64,000 nt of DNA. Origin: Breoghania corrubedonensis. Lineage in GTDB: Bacteria; Pseudomonadota; Alphaproteobacteria; Rhizobiales; Stappiaceae. The position numbers were made by a program, and so were the translations under genes. This document shows, one piece after another, positions 49,801 to 56,525 of this stretch. Location: assembly GCF_003053845.1 (NCBI RefSeq), contig NZ_QAYG01000001.1, positions 440,078 through 504,077 on the forward strand, given 5' to 3'. The notes below the pieces were generated by a model that did not search any database, was not told where the DNA came from, and saw nothing but the letters and a program-made list of their open reading frames with translations. Every line of letters starts with the position of its first letter. The stretch's first letter is position 1.

Positions 49801-51709
49801 CGGGCTCATCTTCGGGAACGCTCTCCCGCGCCTCAGGCTCGCCGGTGACGGCATCCGCTGAGGCGGGCGCGTTCATGCGCTCCATGGCGGCCGCGTCGGC
49901 CGGACGGCAGACACCGAAGCCGCGATATCCTTCGAACTGACGGAAACGGTCGAAGGCCGGCAGCGCCGCGAGATCGACCGGCACTGCGACTGGGTTGTCG
50001 GTCACCGGCCATTCCACGGTGACGCCGCTCCAGGTATCGCGCCGGCCAAGTGCGGCAGCGACACGGCCGTGCGGGTCAAGATCAAGCCTGTCGGCCACTT
50101 CCTCCCAGCTGCGCCCGACGATATCGGCCGCTTCCGGGCCAATCACCTGCGCAAGCTCCGGAGAGACCCCGGTGAAAATGTGATCGACGTTCATCTGCCA
50201 GACGAAGCGCACGGGCCGGCCGTCATTGTCGAACTCAAAGGCGGGAATGGGGGCAGGCTCCTCGGCGCGGAAGACATCCGCCGGCGCGTCCTCGTCCGGC
50301 TCCGAAACGGGTTCGACGTCAGCATGCGGATCGGTATCGCCTTCGGTCGCGACATCGCGCGTCCCGGACATCTCATCGTGCGCGTGCGCGGAGAGGTCCG
50401 CCGCATTCGCGCCTGTATCCTCGGGCTTTTCACCGGTTTCCGGCTCTTGTCGATCCACGACACCAGCAGACGCGGGCCCTTGCCCCTCGTCATCCACGCC
50501 CTTTTCCGACACGGCATCCACGGACTGCGGCTGATCCGGCATCCGCGCAGTCTCGATCAGGGTCTGCTTGGCGGCGCGGGCCTCGGCGATCAGATCCTCT
50601 TCGCTCTGGGCGAGACGTTCGACCAGCGCGCTGGACATCGCCCGCGCGCCCGGCGCGGCATCCGGGGACGCAAAGGGTCCGCTCCGCGGACTTAGGGTAT
50701 CCGGACTTAGGGTATACGAGCTTTGGCTTTCCGGGCTTTGGCTTTCCGGGCTTTCGGGCTGCTCGGCCGCCGCCTCGCCCGTGGGCTGGCTTTTCAGGAA
50801 CCGGTTCCAGGGAAAGAACGCGCGCGGGAGACTGGACGTCGCAACGGTGCGCTGCGAACCCTCATGCGGCGTGTCTTCGTGTGAGGATTGCGGCGAAGCC
50901 CCCTCCACTGCGGCCCCAGACGTCCTGGGCGCATCCGCGGGCTCTTCCTTGAGGGCTTGCGGCGTTGTGGCCCCGGACATGACGGTTTCAGCGGTGGTTT
51001 CGGCGGCGGCTTCGGCCTCGGCCGGCGTCTCGCCGCGTGTGGCTTTCACCTCGGCCCCGATATTTTCAGGCGTTTTTTCGGGCAGCGGCGTGGCGTTGGC
51101 GATCACAAGCCGGGCGGCCGGGCCGGCGGCATCGAGATCCGCGCATTCGCCGGCAAACAAGCGTGTGCCGATGCGCAGGCGGCATTCGCCATCCGCGGTC
51201 TGTTCCAGCGCGATATCTTGTGCGCCATCCGCCAGGACGCCGGCACCGGCGACAAGCGATCCGTCGGCCGCGATCAGCAGGGCGGACGTGTCTTCGTCGG
51301 CCAGCATTTCGCAGAAATCCCCGGTCGGGTTTGCGATATCGAGACGGGTGTCGCTCGCCACGACCAGCGCGGCGCGCGTGCCGCCGGAAAGGTCGAGAGC
51401 ACGGGCGAGAGCGGTGAGCTGGACGGCGCGCGCACCGATGAAAAAGCGCAACCGCTCAAGCGTGTCGCGCTCGCCGGAGCCGCGCGCCAGGCGCTCCAGA
51501 TGCCGGCGGGCGGGTGCGGTGTCGGCCAGCGAACGCGCCAGAAGCGCGGCCATGGAATGTTCGCGGAAAAACCGCACGCCGGCGGCATTCGCCCACAGGA
51601 TGCGTCGGCCGTCATGCGACCATACCCAAGCCGGCCGCGTTTCCGCGATCAACCCGGCCACTGCCGGCAAGGCACTGATTTCGATAAAGGTCCGGCCGTA
51701 CGCGTTCAT
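46805..51709 (-). CDS. Large PAS-domain histidine kinase of the PleC/DivJ/PdhS type
   Basis: This is a 1634-residue protein. A PAS-like N-terminus (~25-80, RPAWVWSHDGRRILWANAAG) is followed by a second PAS-like region at ~505-610. Between and after them lie very long acidic Ala/Glu/Pro-rich linkers (~200-490 and ~620-1080) with short tandem repeats. Two PAS domains then follow (~1120-1210 and ~1262-1375). The HisKA domain carries His1414 in SHEIRTPLNAIIGFSEVMMDE, then YKDYLKDIHASGSHLLSLINDLLDLSK, diagnostic of the cell-cycle kinase group. The ATPase domain has N and G boxes (LLSNAIKFNQTGG, GGGTGLGLPLTKALVE). There are no membrane helices. A perfect CtrA box lies upstream. The start ATG 51709 fits the N-terminal domain. 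Confidence 0.92.
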   Translation of the reverse strand: MNAYGRTFIEISALPAVAGLIAETRPAWVWSHDGRRILWANAAGVRFFREHSMAALLARSLADTAPARRHLERLARGSGERDTLERLRFFIGARAVQLTALARALDLSGGTRAALVVASDTRLDIANPTGDFCEMLADEDTSALLIAADGSLVAGAGVLADGAQDIALEQTADGECRLRIGTRLFAGECADLDAAGPAARLVIANATPLPEKTPENIGAEVKATRGETPAEAEAAAETTAETVMSGATTPQALKEEPADAPRTSGAAVEGASPQSSHEDTPHEGSQRTVATSSLPRAFFPWNRFLKSQPTGEAAAEQPESPESQSPESQSSYTLSPDTLSPRSGPFASPDAAPGARAMSSALVERLAQSEEDLIAEARAAKQTLIETARMPDQPQSVDAVSEKGVDDEGQGPASAGVVDRQEPETGEKPEDTGANAADLSAHAHDEMSGTRDVATEGDTDPHADVEPVSEPDEDAPADVFRAEEPAPIPAFEFDNDGRPVRFVWQMNVDHIFTGVSPELAQVIGPEAADIVGRSWEEVADRLDLDPHGRVAAALGRRDTWSGVTVEWPVTDNPVAVPVDLAALPAFDRFRQFEGYRGFGVCRPADAAAMERMNAPASADAVTGEPEARESVPEDEPGLDEARVEEAGSESAARDGVDSGEIVSPQEAEPGEEKPDALSSQAEAEAAPEAEAGKAEVEVAPRSEAVAMAAAAAATIAGAGLLAHETHAQDPAGDTPEEPVEETPEETAPPAADAVLQETPAEARTETPDPALAEVTEAPQPSASVTELPAPVQQPSPAYGIYHDPSGSMPQWGLPEAANSQEYVAKVRESLPQEDGPAVEDTAPGDAAACGEEAPVPDVAARDTDAGPPAALSPVIIIDTTARAEADAGDVSQAEPAREVSEESDAESVVETVDADEPSDSAAADTQKPDALADEAAAGGESAEETAVTGPAETDAPDEAQADADVSDVSGPADAGEGEAEPMLPMGELAPAADADVADASITDASITDASITGAGIVDDGADIASEADPQAEPDGEADGESFAETVVRLAERQVIPPDSQLTRPEREAFRKIAEALGARIDETNRPGDEPAGTGVPPIPMPIAPRPKPREREERRETEGAQAAAIHPRLLDRLPIGVAIVRDRDVEYANRSLLKLLGYADLEALAEAGGLEALFAPPDEWPPEPAGSATIERALCVRASDGSLRPVDAFMHTVPWKTGSGLMISLREKRDNVAEEASLAPEPAPRLVAVPDPERGGERANERIAELEAILETATDGVIVLDADGRILSVNRSAEALFNASRQMMSGSMITDYLAPESHRSALDYLDGLARNGVASVLNDGREVIGQLASAGGLIPLFMTIGRIGQRASKENAKFCAVLRDITQWKKAEEELTTAKRQAENASSQKSDFLAKISHEIRTPLNAIIGFSEVMMDERFGAVGNERYKDYLKDIHASGSHLLSLINDLLDLSKVEAGKFELAFEAVPINDVLRDCVALMQPQANRDRVIIRTSLPGAVPKVVADPRSVRQIVLNLLSNAIKFNQTGGQVIVSTALEPTGEVVMRVRDTGIGMSRKDIEAALEPFRQLHTARLGGGTGLGLPLTKALVEANRAGFSIDSEPNQGTMVEITFPSQRVLAE
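48669..48713 (-). repeat. 15-base tandem repeats in the kinase linker (DASIT repeats)
   Basis: Three consecutive 15-base units, two identical (GCGTCCGTGATACTG at 48684-48698 and 48699-48713) and one diverged, encode DASIT-like pentapeptides. They are in frame, so copy number can vary without breaking the gene. Confidence 0.85.
50688..50758 (-). repeat. 15-base tandem repeats in the kinase linker (PES/TLSP repeats)
   Basis: Two 15-base period repeats lie side by side: GGACTTAGGGTAT at 50688-50700 and 50703-50715, and CTTTGGCTTTCCGGG at 50721-50735 and 50736-50750 with a partial third copy. They encode PESQS-like and TLSP-like repeats. Confidence 0.8.
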
Positions 51710-52255
51710 TGCTGCAGCAACTCCGCCCCTGCATTTCGCTGGATGCGATTTCCGTCCCGGGTCTTGCCTGCCGCCCGTCGCCCACCGCCGGCCTCAGCGG
51801 TGATCCGACGTCCTTCCCCCCGCAGAAAGGACAGATTTTCTCCCCGAAAGGAGAGACCTGCGCGACGGCCTGGCTGTTACCGTATTAACGCATTGTTAAT
51901 AACCGGAATCCCTATCAGGGTCCATGCGCAGATGTGCGATCTCAAGTCCTCGTTGCAGGTGTGGTTAACCCGTATTTGTCGCCGTTGCGTCATGCGGAAC
52001 CACTATGGTCGCTTATTGTAGAGGCGCCGAAATGGCCCCATGCGTATAATGACGCGATATGCGTTGCGTTCGCGCCGCCGGTGACGCAGCATACCCGTTC
52101 AGGATCGGGCAGTTTCAATCGCCCGCCGCCGGAAACCCTTCGACACGCCGCAGGCAGGCGGCGGTTGTTTGCATGTATCGCTTTGCCAACCGTCGCCCGG
52201 GCCGAACCGCCCGCGCTTTCGGATACCTGATTTAGAGCGCTGAAAGGAGCCTTCC
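51710..52255. other. Divergent intergenic region, histidine kinase / phasin 1
   Basis: No gene is seen in 546 bases. It contains a perfect CtrA-type box at 51885-51899 and an AT-richer section at 51880-52060. A GTATAAT-like -10 (GCGTATAATG near 52042) could serve the rightward phasin gene. No repeat unit is present. Confidence 0.5.
51885..51899. promoter_or_regulatory. Perfect CtrA-binding box (TTAA-N7-TTAA)
   Basis: TTAACGCATTGTTAA matches the full consensus TTAA-N7-TTAA of the alphaproteobacterial master regulator CtrA. It lies 176 bases upstream of the PleC/DivJ/PdhS-type kinase start and 357 bases upstream of the phasin start. In a GC-rich intergenic region such a match by chance is uncommon but not excluded. 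Confidence 0.7.
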
Positions 52256-52642
52256 ATGACGACGCCGAAGTCCGATTTCGAGATCCCCGAGCAGATGCGC
52301 GAGTTCGCCGAAAAGAGCGTCGACCAGGCACGCAAGGCCTTCGATACGTTCATGGACGCGACGCAGAAGGCCGTCGGTCGCGTGGAAGAGCAGACCAACG
52401 CGGCCCAATCCGGCTCGCTCGGCATGAACAAGAAGGCGCTCGACTACGCAGAGGAGCACGTGGACGCGGCCTTCCAGCTCGCGCAGAAGATCGTGCGTGC
52501 CAACGACGTGCAGGAGATCTTCCAGCTGCAGAGCGACTATCTCAAGGCCCAGATGGAAGCGCTTGGCGAACAGGCGCGCGATCTGAGCGAGAGCGCGGCA
52601 CGCACCGCCGGCGACGTCGGTCGCAAGGGCACCGACAGCTGA
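52256..52642 (+). CDS. Phasin family protein 1
   Basis: This is a 128-residue, all-helical phasin_2-type protein. It starts FEIPEQMREFAEKSVDQARKAFDTFMDATQKAV (residues 8-40) and continues with ALDYAEEHVDAAFQLAQKIVRANDVQEIFQLQSDYLKAQMEALGEQARDLSE, the standard phasin core. Phasins coat polyhydroxyalkanoate granules and control their size and number. ATG 52256 follows AAAGGAGCC. It precedes a second phasin by 520 bases on the same strand. No PHA synthase gene is in the window. Confidence 0.93.
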   Translation: MTTPKSDFEIPEQMREFAEKSVDQARKAFDTFMDATQKAVGRVEEQTNAAQSGSLGMNKKALDYAEEHVDAAFQLAQKIVRANDVQEIFQLQSDYLKAQMEALGEQARDLSESAARTAGDVGRKGTDS

Positions 52643-53163
52643 GCGAACGCGCGCGCAGACACACGACCACTCGCCTTCGGCGACCCGTTCAGACACGGGC
52701 CGCCAGGGCCACCGGGTGCCCAGCCCGCCCCTGATGTCTCCTTGCTTCCTGAGGGATTCGCCAGTTCTTCCTGCGAGATCCGCCAGTCCGGCCTTGGCCG
52801 GGCGAGGGAAAAGGGTGTTGAAAATCCATTAGTTGCGCGAAATTTATGGTGCGTTGCAATATTTTTGTTGCATTGCAGCAAAAAATGATTATCTTGGCTC
52901 ATGTAAGGGTGACGGGCCGACCGCACAGGCAACGGCCACACGACTGAGCCGGAACGCCGGATGTCGGACCTTTCCGGACACGGCGGCACGCGTTGAACCA
53001 AACGCCTGCCACTTCGGGGCGTCCCATTTGGACGCGAAACCCGCCGGACGAGGGAACCGGCCCGCCAATTGCCCGGGGCCACCGATCGCCGGAAATATCG
53101 GCCGGAAAAAACCGGCCGGGCGAGAGTTCACCGGGCACCAAAAAGTCAATAGGAGCAATGATT
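52643..53163. other. Intergenic region between the two phasin genes
   Basis: No gene is seen. The first 150 bases are GC-rich without a clear terminator. An AT-rich patch at 52815-52905 has a possible -35 TTGAAA (52818-52823) and the palindrome described separately. The remaining 250 bases before phasin 2 form a long leader of unknown function. Confidence 0.5.
52865..52881. promoter_or_regulatory. TGCA-rich palindrome upstream of phasin 2, possible PhaR operator
   Basis: TTGTTGCATTGCAGCAA is a 17-base dyad, symmetric except for the centre and one pair, and another TTGCAA lies ten bases upstream (52853-52858). The PHA repressor PhaR of alphaproteobacteria binds TGC/GCA-rich dyads at phasin promoters. 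The assignment is by analogy. Confidence 0.55.
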
Positions 53164-53664
53164 ATGACCGCAGCCAAGACCGAAAGCACCACACCCAAGA
53201 CGCGCACCGCCAGCAAGGCGTCCGCTTCGTCCGCGCCGGGCTTCGAGGCTTTCTCCATGCAGAAGATGGAAATGCCGGCCGCCGTGCGCGAGATGACCGA
53301 AAAGGGCCTCAACCAGTCGCGTGAGGCTTACGAGAAATTCAAATCCGCTGCCGAGGAGGCAACCGACATGATCGAAGACAGCTACGAAACCACCCGCCAG
53401 GGCGTCGTCGAATTCAATATGCGTGCGCTGGACGCCGCCAAGACCAACACCGACGCGACCTACGATTTCATGAAGTCGCTGGTCGGCGCCAAGTCGCTTT
53501 CCGAAGCGATCGAGCTGCAGAGCTCCTTCGCCCGCAGCCAGTTCGACACCATGTCGAAGCAGGCCAAGGACATGCAGGAAATCGCCGGCAAGTTCGCCAG
53601 CGACATTTCCGAGCCGATGAAGGACGCCTTCGGCAAGGCCGTCAAGGACTTCAAGACCGCCTGA
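53164..53664 (+). CDS. Phasin family protein 2
   Basis: This is a 166-residue phasin. The N-terminus is Ala/Thr/Ser-rich (~1-30). The phasin core is VREMTEKGLNQSREAYEKFKSAAEEATDMIEDSYETTRQGVVEFNMRALDAAKTNTDATYDFMKSLVG, continuing SLSEAIELQSSFARSQFDTMSKQAKDMQEIAGKF. This is the common major phasin type of Rhizobiales. AGGAG lies eight bases before ATG 53164, so this start is preferred over ATG 53158. A strong terminator follows. Regulation by a PHA repressor is suggested by the upstream palindrome. Confidence 0.94.
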   Translation: MTAAKTESTTPKTRTASKASASSAPGFEAFSMQKMEMPAAVREMTEKGLNQSREAYEKFKSAAEEATDMIEDSYETTRQGVVEFNMRALDAAKTNTDATYDFMKSLVGAKSLSEAIELQSSFARSQFDTMSKQAKDMQEIAGKFASDISEPMKDAFGKAVKDFKTA

Positions 53665-53707
53665 ATTGGCCGCACACGGGCTCTGCCCGCCCGTAGGTGA
53701 GACCAGT

Positions 53708-53758
53708 AAACGCCCGGAAGCCTGAGGTTATGCCCCAGGTTCCCGGGCGTTTTCCGTT
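53708..53758 (+). terminator. Rho-independent terminator after phasin 2
   Basis: Outer arms AAACGCCCGG and CCGGGCGTTT plus inner CCTG/CAGG, with a T-rich end (GTTTTCCGTTTG). It lies 44 bases after the phasin stop. Confidence 0.85.
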
Positions 53759-53805
53759 TGAAGCCGGACTATGCACAACTGGCTGAAAATCGCGCCAGTG
53801 GGCTC

Positions 53806-53834
53806 TTGAAATCGAAAACGAAACTCCATATGGT
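53806..53834 (+). promoter_or_regulatory. Probable promoter of tRNA-His
   Basis: TTGAAA at 53806-53811, a 17-base spacer, and TATGGT at 53829-53834. Transcription would start about 7 bases before the tRNA. The -35 matches the consensus 5 of 6 and the -10 matches 4 of 6. Confidence 0.55.
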
Positions 53835-53847
53835 CCGCTCACTTCGC

Positions 53848-53924
53848 GCCGCCTTAGCTCAGTCGGTTAGAGCGCTAGATTGTGGATCTAGAGGTCCCCC
53901 GTTCGATCCGGGGAGGCGGTACCA
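53848..53924 (+). tRNA. tRNA-His (anticodon GTG), CCA encoded, without genomic G-1
   Basis: All stems fold. The acceptor pairs GCCGCCT with AGGCGGT, the D stem pairs GCTC with GAGC, the anticodon arm is CTAGA-TTGTGGA-TCTAG (GTG), and the T arm is CCCCG-TTCGATC-CGGGG. The CCA end is encoded. The discriminator is A73, the first acceptor pair is G1-U72, and the base before G1 (C at 53847) is not G. This is the alphaproteobacterial variant of tRNA-His that lacks the otherwise universal G-1, read by a matching HisRS. Confidence 0.96.
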
Positions 53925-54190
53925 TTCTCCCTCGACATTTCGCGTTGTTCACGGACGTGCCCGAAAGGCGCGGCCGGGTTGGACGTTGGCAAATGCGCGG
54001 CACGCGATGCGGCGCGCGACAACGCACGACGCAGCCATGGCAGCGCCCTCTCCCGCGCAGGAAGAAGGCTACCGCTTTGTCGTGGAAACGGAGAGGGGTC
54101 CTCTCTTCCCTCTCCCGGACCTTCGTCGCTGCGGCCTCCCCGATGGGAGAGGTGAGACAAGGGGAGCGAGCCTGCGGGCTTCCCCTCTCC
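53925..54190. other. Region between tRNA-His and the TPP enzyme gene
   Basis: No gene is seen. The last 100 bases contain C-rich and G-rich blocks (GGAGAGGGGTCCTCTCTTCCCTCTCCC, then GGGAGAGGTGAGAC and CCCCTCTCC), a degenerate relative of the CTCCCCC repeat units. A leftward hairpin could end the TPP gene transcript. Confidence 0.45.
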
Positions 54191-55885
54191 TTACGCCTTT
54201 TCCTGCGCCTTCTTGCGAATCTCGCTCAGTGTCATCGTCGGCGTGATCACTTCCGGATCGAGATGGAGATGCAGAAGCGCGAGTTTGCCCGAGGCACGGG
54301 CACGCTCGAAGGCGGGACCGAATTCGGCCGTTTCGCGCACTGTCTCGCCATAGCCGCCATAGGTGCGGATGAGGTCCGCGAAATTCGGGTTCACCATCTT
54401 CGTCGCCGAAACGCGACCGGGATATTCGCGCTCCTGATGCATGCGGATCGTGCCGTAGATGCCGTTGTCGACGCAGATGATGATGACGGCGGCGTCCGCC
54501 TGCATGGCGGTGCCAAGTTCGTTGATCGTCATCTGCAGGCAGCCGTCGCCGGCGAAGCACACCACATCACGATCCGGGTGGCGCAGCTTGGCCGCGATCG
54601 CCGCCGGCAGGCCGTAGCCCATGGAGCCGGAGGTGGGCGCAAGCTGGGTGCCGAATTTGCGGAACCGGTGGAAGCGGTGCAGCCAGGTGGCGTAGTTGCC
54701 CGCGCCGTTGGTCATGATGGCATCGGGGGAAAGATGATGGCGCAGCCACAGCATCACCTCGCCCATCTGCAGGGGACCCTGCGTTTGCGGCGGCTGGTCG
54801 GACCAGGCGCGGTAGGCCTCGTTGGCGACCGTCGTCTCGGCCGACCAGGGCACGGAAATCGGCGGCTGCACGCCTTCGAGCGCAGCGGTGAAGGCCTCCG
54901 GCGAGGCATGAATGGCAAGCGCCGGCTGATAGACGCGGCCCAGTTCCTCCGCCCCCGCATGGACATGGACGAGCGCCTGGGACGGGGTCGGGATATCGAG
55001 CAGCGTGTAGGACTGGCTCGGCACCTCGGACAGCCGCCCGCCGATGAGCAGCACGAGATCGGACGCCTTGATGCGCTCCACGAGCTTCGGGTTCACGCCG
55101 AGGCCGAGATCGCCGGCATAGTTGGGGTGCGCGTGGTCGAACAGCATCTGCCGACGGAAGGAGCAGGCGACGGGAAGCTCGAAGCGCTCCGCGAAACGCT
55201 TCAGCCGTTCCACCGCGGCCTCCGACCAGCCGGAACCGCCGGCGATCACGATCGGCCGCTTCGCCTGCCACAGGCGCTTTTGCAGGTCCGCCATCTGGGA
55301 GAGGCCGGGATGCGTTTCCACAACGCTCGCCGGCACGGGGCGCACGGCGGCCATCTCCACCAGCATGTCTTCCGGAAGGGCCAGAACGACCGGACCGGGG
55401 CGACCGGAACAGGCGATCGAAAAGGCGCGGGCCACCATTTCAGGCACGCGGGCGGCGTCCTCGATCTCGGCCACCCACTTGGCGATGGAGCCGTACATCT
55501 TGGTGTAGTCGACTTCCTGGAAAGCGTCGCGGCCGCGCATGGAGCGCTCGATCTGGCCGACGAAGAGGATCATCGGCGTGGAATCCTGCTGGGCCACATG
55601 GATGCCGGCAGAGGCGTTGGTGGCGCCGGGGCCGCGGGTGACCATGCAGATGCCGGGCTTGCCGGAAAGCTTGCCCCAGGCCTCCGCCATCATCGCCGCC
55701 CCACCCTCCTGGCGGCAGACGGTGACGGGGATGGACGCGTCGACCAGAGCGTCGAGCACGGCCAGATAGCTTTCACCTGGGACGCAGAAAACCCGCTCGG
55801 CCCCATTCGCCTCCAGCGCCTCGACAAGGAGCTGGCCTCCGGTTTTCTGGACGGTCTTCCCGGTCTCACCCGATGCGTCGATCAT
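54191..55885 (-). CDS. Thiamine-diphosphate-dependent enzyme of the acetolactate synthase/benzoylformate decarboxylase class
   Basis: This is a 564-residue protein with the three-domain ThDP fold. The N-terminal pyrimidine domain has catalytic Glu in FCVPGESYLAVLDAL (near residue 39). The central domain follows, and the C-terminal PP domain has SGSMGYGLPAAIAAKLRHPDR and the diphosphate motif from GDGCLQMTINELGTA to DNGIYGTI (near 440-475). There is no adjacent small regulatory subunit, and the QEGGAAMMAEAWG segment is shared by the whole class. It could be a biosynthetic-type or catabolic carboligase/decarboxylase. The substrate cannot be assigned. ATG 55885 fits the family start, and GAGGGTGATTC lies upstream. 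Confidence 0.88.
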   Translation of the reverse strand: MIDASGETGKTVQKTGGQLLVEALEANGAERVFCVPGESYLAVLDALVDASIPVTVCRQEGGAAMMAEAWGKLSGKPGICMVTRGPGATNASAGIHVAQQDSTPMILFVGQIERSMRGRDAFQEVDYTKMYGSIAKWVAEIEDAARVPEMVARAFSIACSGRPGPVVLALPEDMLVEMAAVRPVPASVVETHPGLSQMADLQKRLWQAKRPIVIAGGSGWSEAAVERLKRFAERFELPVACSFRRQMLFDHAHPNYAGDLGLGVNPKLVERIKASDLVLLIGGRLSEVPSQSYTLLDIPTPSQALVHVHAGAEELGRVYQPALAIHASPEAFTAALEGVQPPISVPWSAETTVANEAYRAWSDQPPQTQGPLQMGEVMLWLRHHLSPDAIMTNGAGNYATWLHRFHRFRKFGTQLAPTSGSMGYGLPAAIAAKLRHPDRDVVCFAGDGCLQMTINELGTAMQADAAVIIICVDNGIYGTIRMHQEREYPGRVSATKMVNPNFADLIRTYGGYGETVRETAEFGPAFERARASGKLALLHLHLDPEVITPTMTLSEIRKKAQEKA

Positions 55886-56008
55886 GAATCACCCTCTGTC
55901 ATTGTTTGAGCCGGATCATAGAAATCCGACACGTCGACGCCAGAGGGAATCTTTGGCATGGCAATGAAAAAGGCCCCAGGCCACGTTTTCACCGGCGAAT
56001 GGCAGGAC

Positions 56009-56389
56009 CTACAGGTCCTGCACGGTAACCACCTGAAATGTGTTCAGTTCGCCGTCGTCATCGCGGATGGAGACATACTCGCCGGGCGTGAAGGCGTGGG
56101 CGGCGAAACGATACCCGGCCTCGTCGTCCTCGTCGCCGTCGATGTCGTATCGAAACGCCCAGGAACCGCCGGGCCGGTGTACCAGATGGCCGATGTCGTC
56201 CTCCTCGTCGCCCCAGAACCGGCGTACCCGGCACTTTTCGCGATGAATCTTCCAGTCTTGCGGATCGATCTCGCCGGTTTGCGTCAGCGGTGCTATGAAT
56301 TCGTACCCATGGCGATTTGATCCATTGGGATGATCCTTGGTGCGCGCCAGGTTCAATCTGACGCGCTTCAGGGAAACCGGGGCACTCAT
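56009..56389 (-). CDS. Small hypothetical protein, acidic
   Basis: This is a 126-residue protein. It starts SLKRVRLNLARTKDHPNGSNRHGYEFIAPLT and contains REKCRVRRFWGDEEDDIGHLVHRPGGSWAFRYDIDGDEDDEAGYRFAAHAFTPGEYVSIRDDDGELNTFQVV (partly quoted by key residues). A basic N-terminus, a cluster of acids in the middle and a beta-rich C-terminus suggest a small globular cytoplasmic protein. It seems widespread in Rhizobiales, though I cannot name a domain. ATG 56389 is preceded by GAGGAAACGC, a good ribosome site. The frame is open to 56440 without support. Confidence 0.8.
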   Translation of the reverse strand: MSAPVSLKRVRLNLARTKDHPNGSNRHGYEFIAPLTQTGEIDPQDWKIHREKCRVRRFWGDEEDDIGHLVHRPGGSWAFRYDIDGDEDDEAGYRFAAHAFTPGEYVSIRDDDGELNTFQVVTVQDL

Positions 56390-56525
56390 TGCGTTTCCTC
56401 CTCCAAGTTTTTCCGCCGCGAACGGACGACTTTCATTCATTTTACTCTAGGTCATCTAAAATGTATGAGATCACACTGTCGCAAATGTCCATAGTGGCAT
56501 TGATGAAAATCAACGCGCCGCCCAT

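Noticed and set aside
53848-53924. tRNA-His as an integration site of a genomic island
   Set aside because: No integrase gene or direct repeat of the tRNA 3' end is found downstream; neighbouring genes look like ordinary chromosomal genes.
54191-55885. Assignment of the TPP enzyme as the biosynthetic acetolactate synthase IlvB
   Set aside because: There is no small subunit gene next to it and no ilvC nearby. The motifs present are shared by many ThDP carboligases and decarboxylases, so only the class is given.
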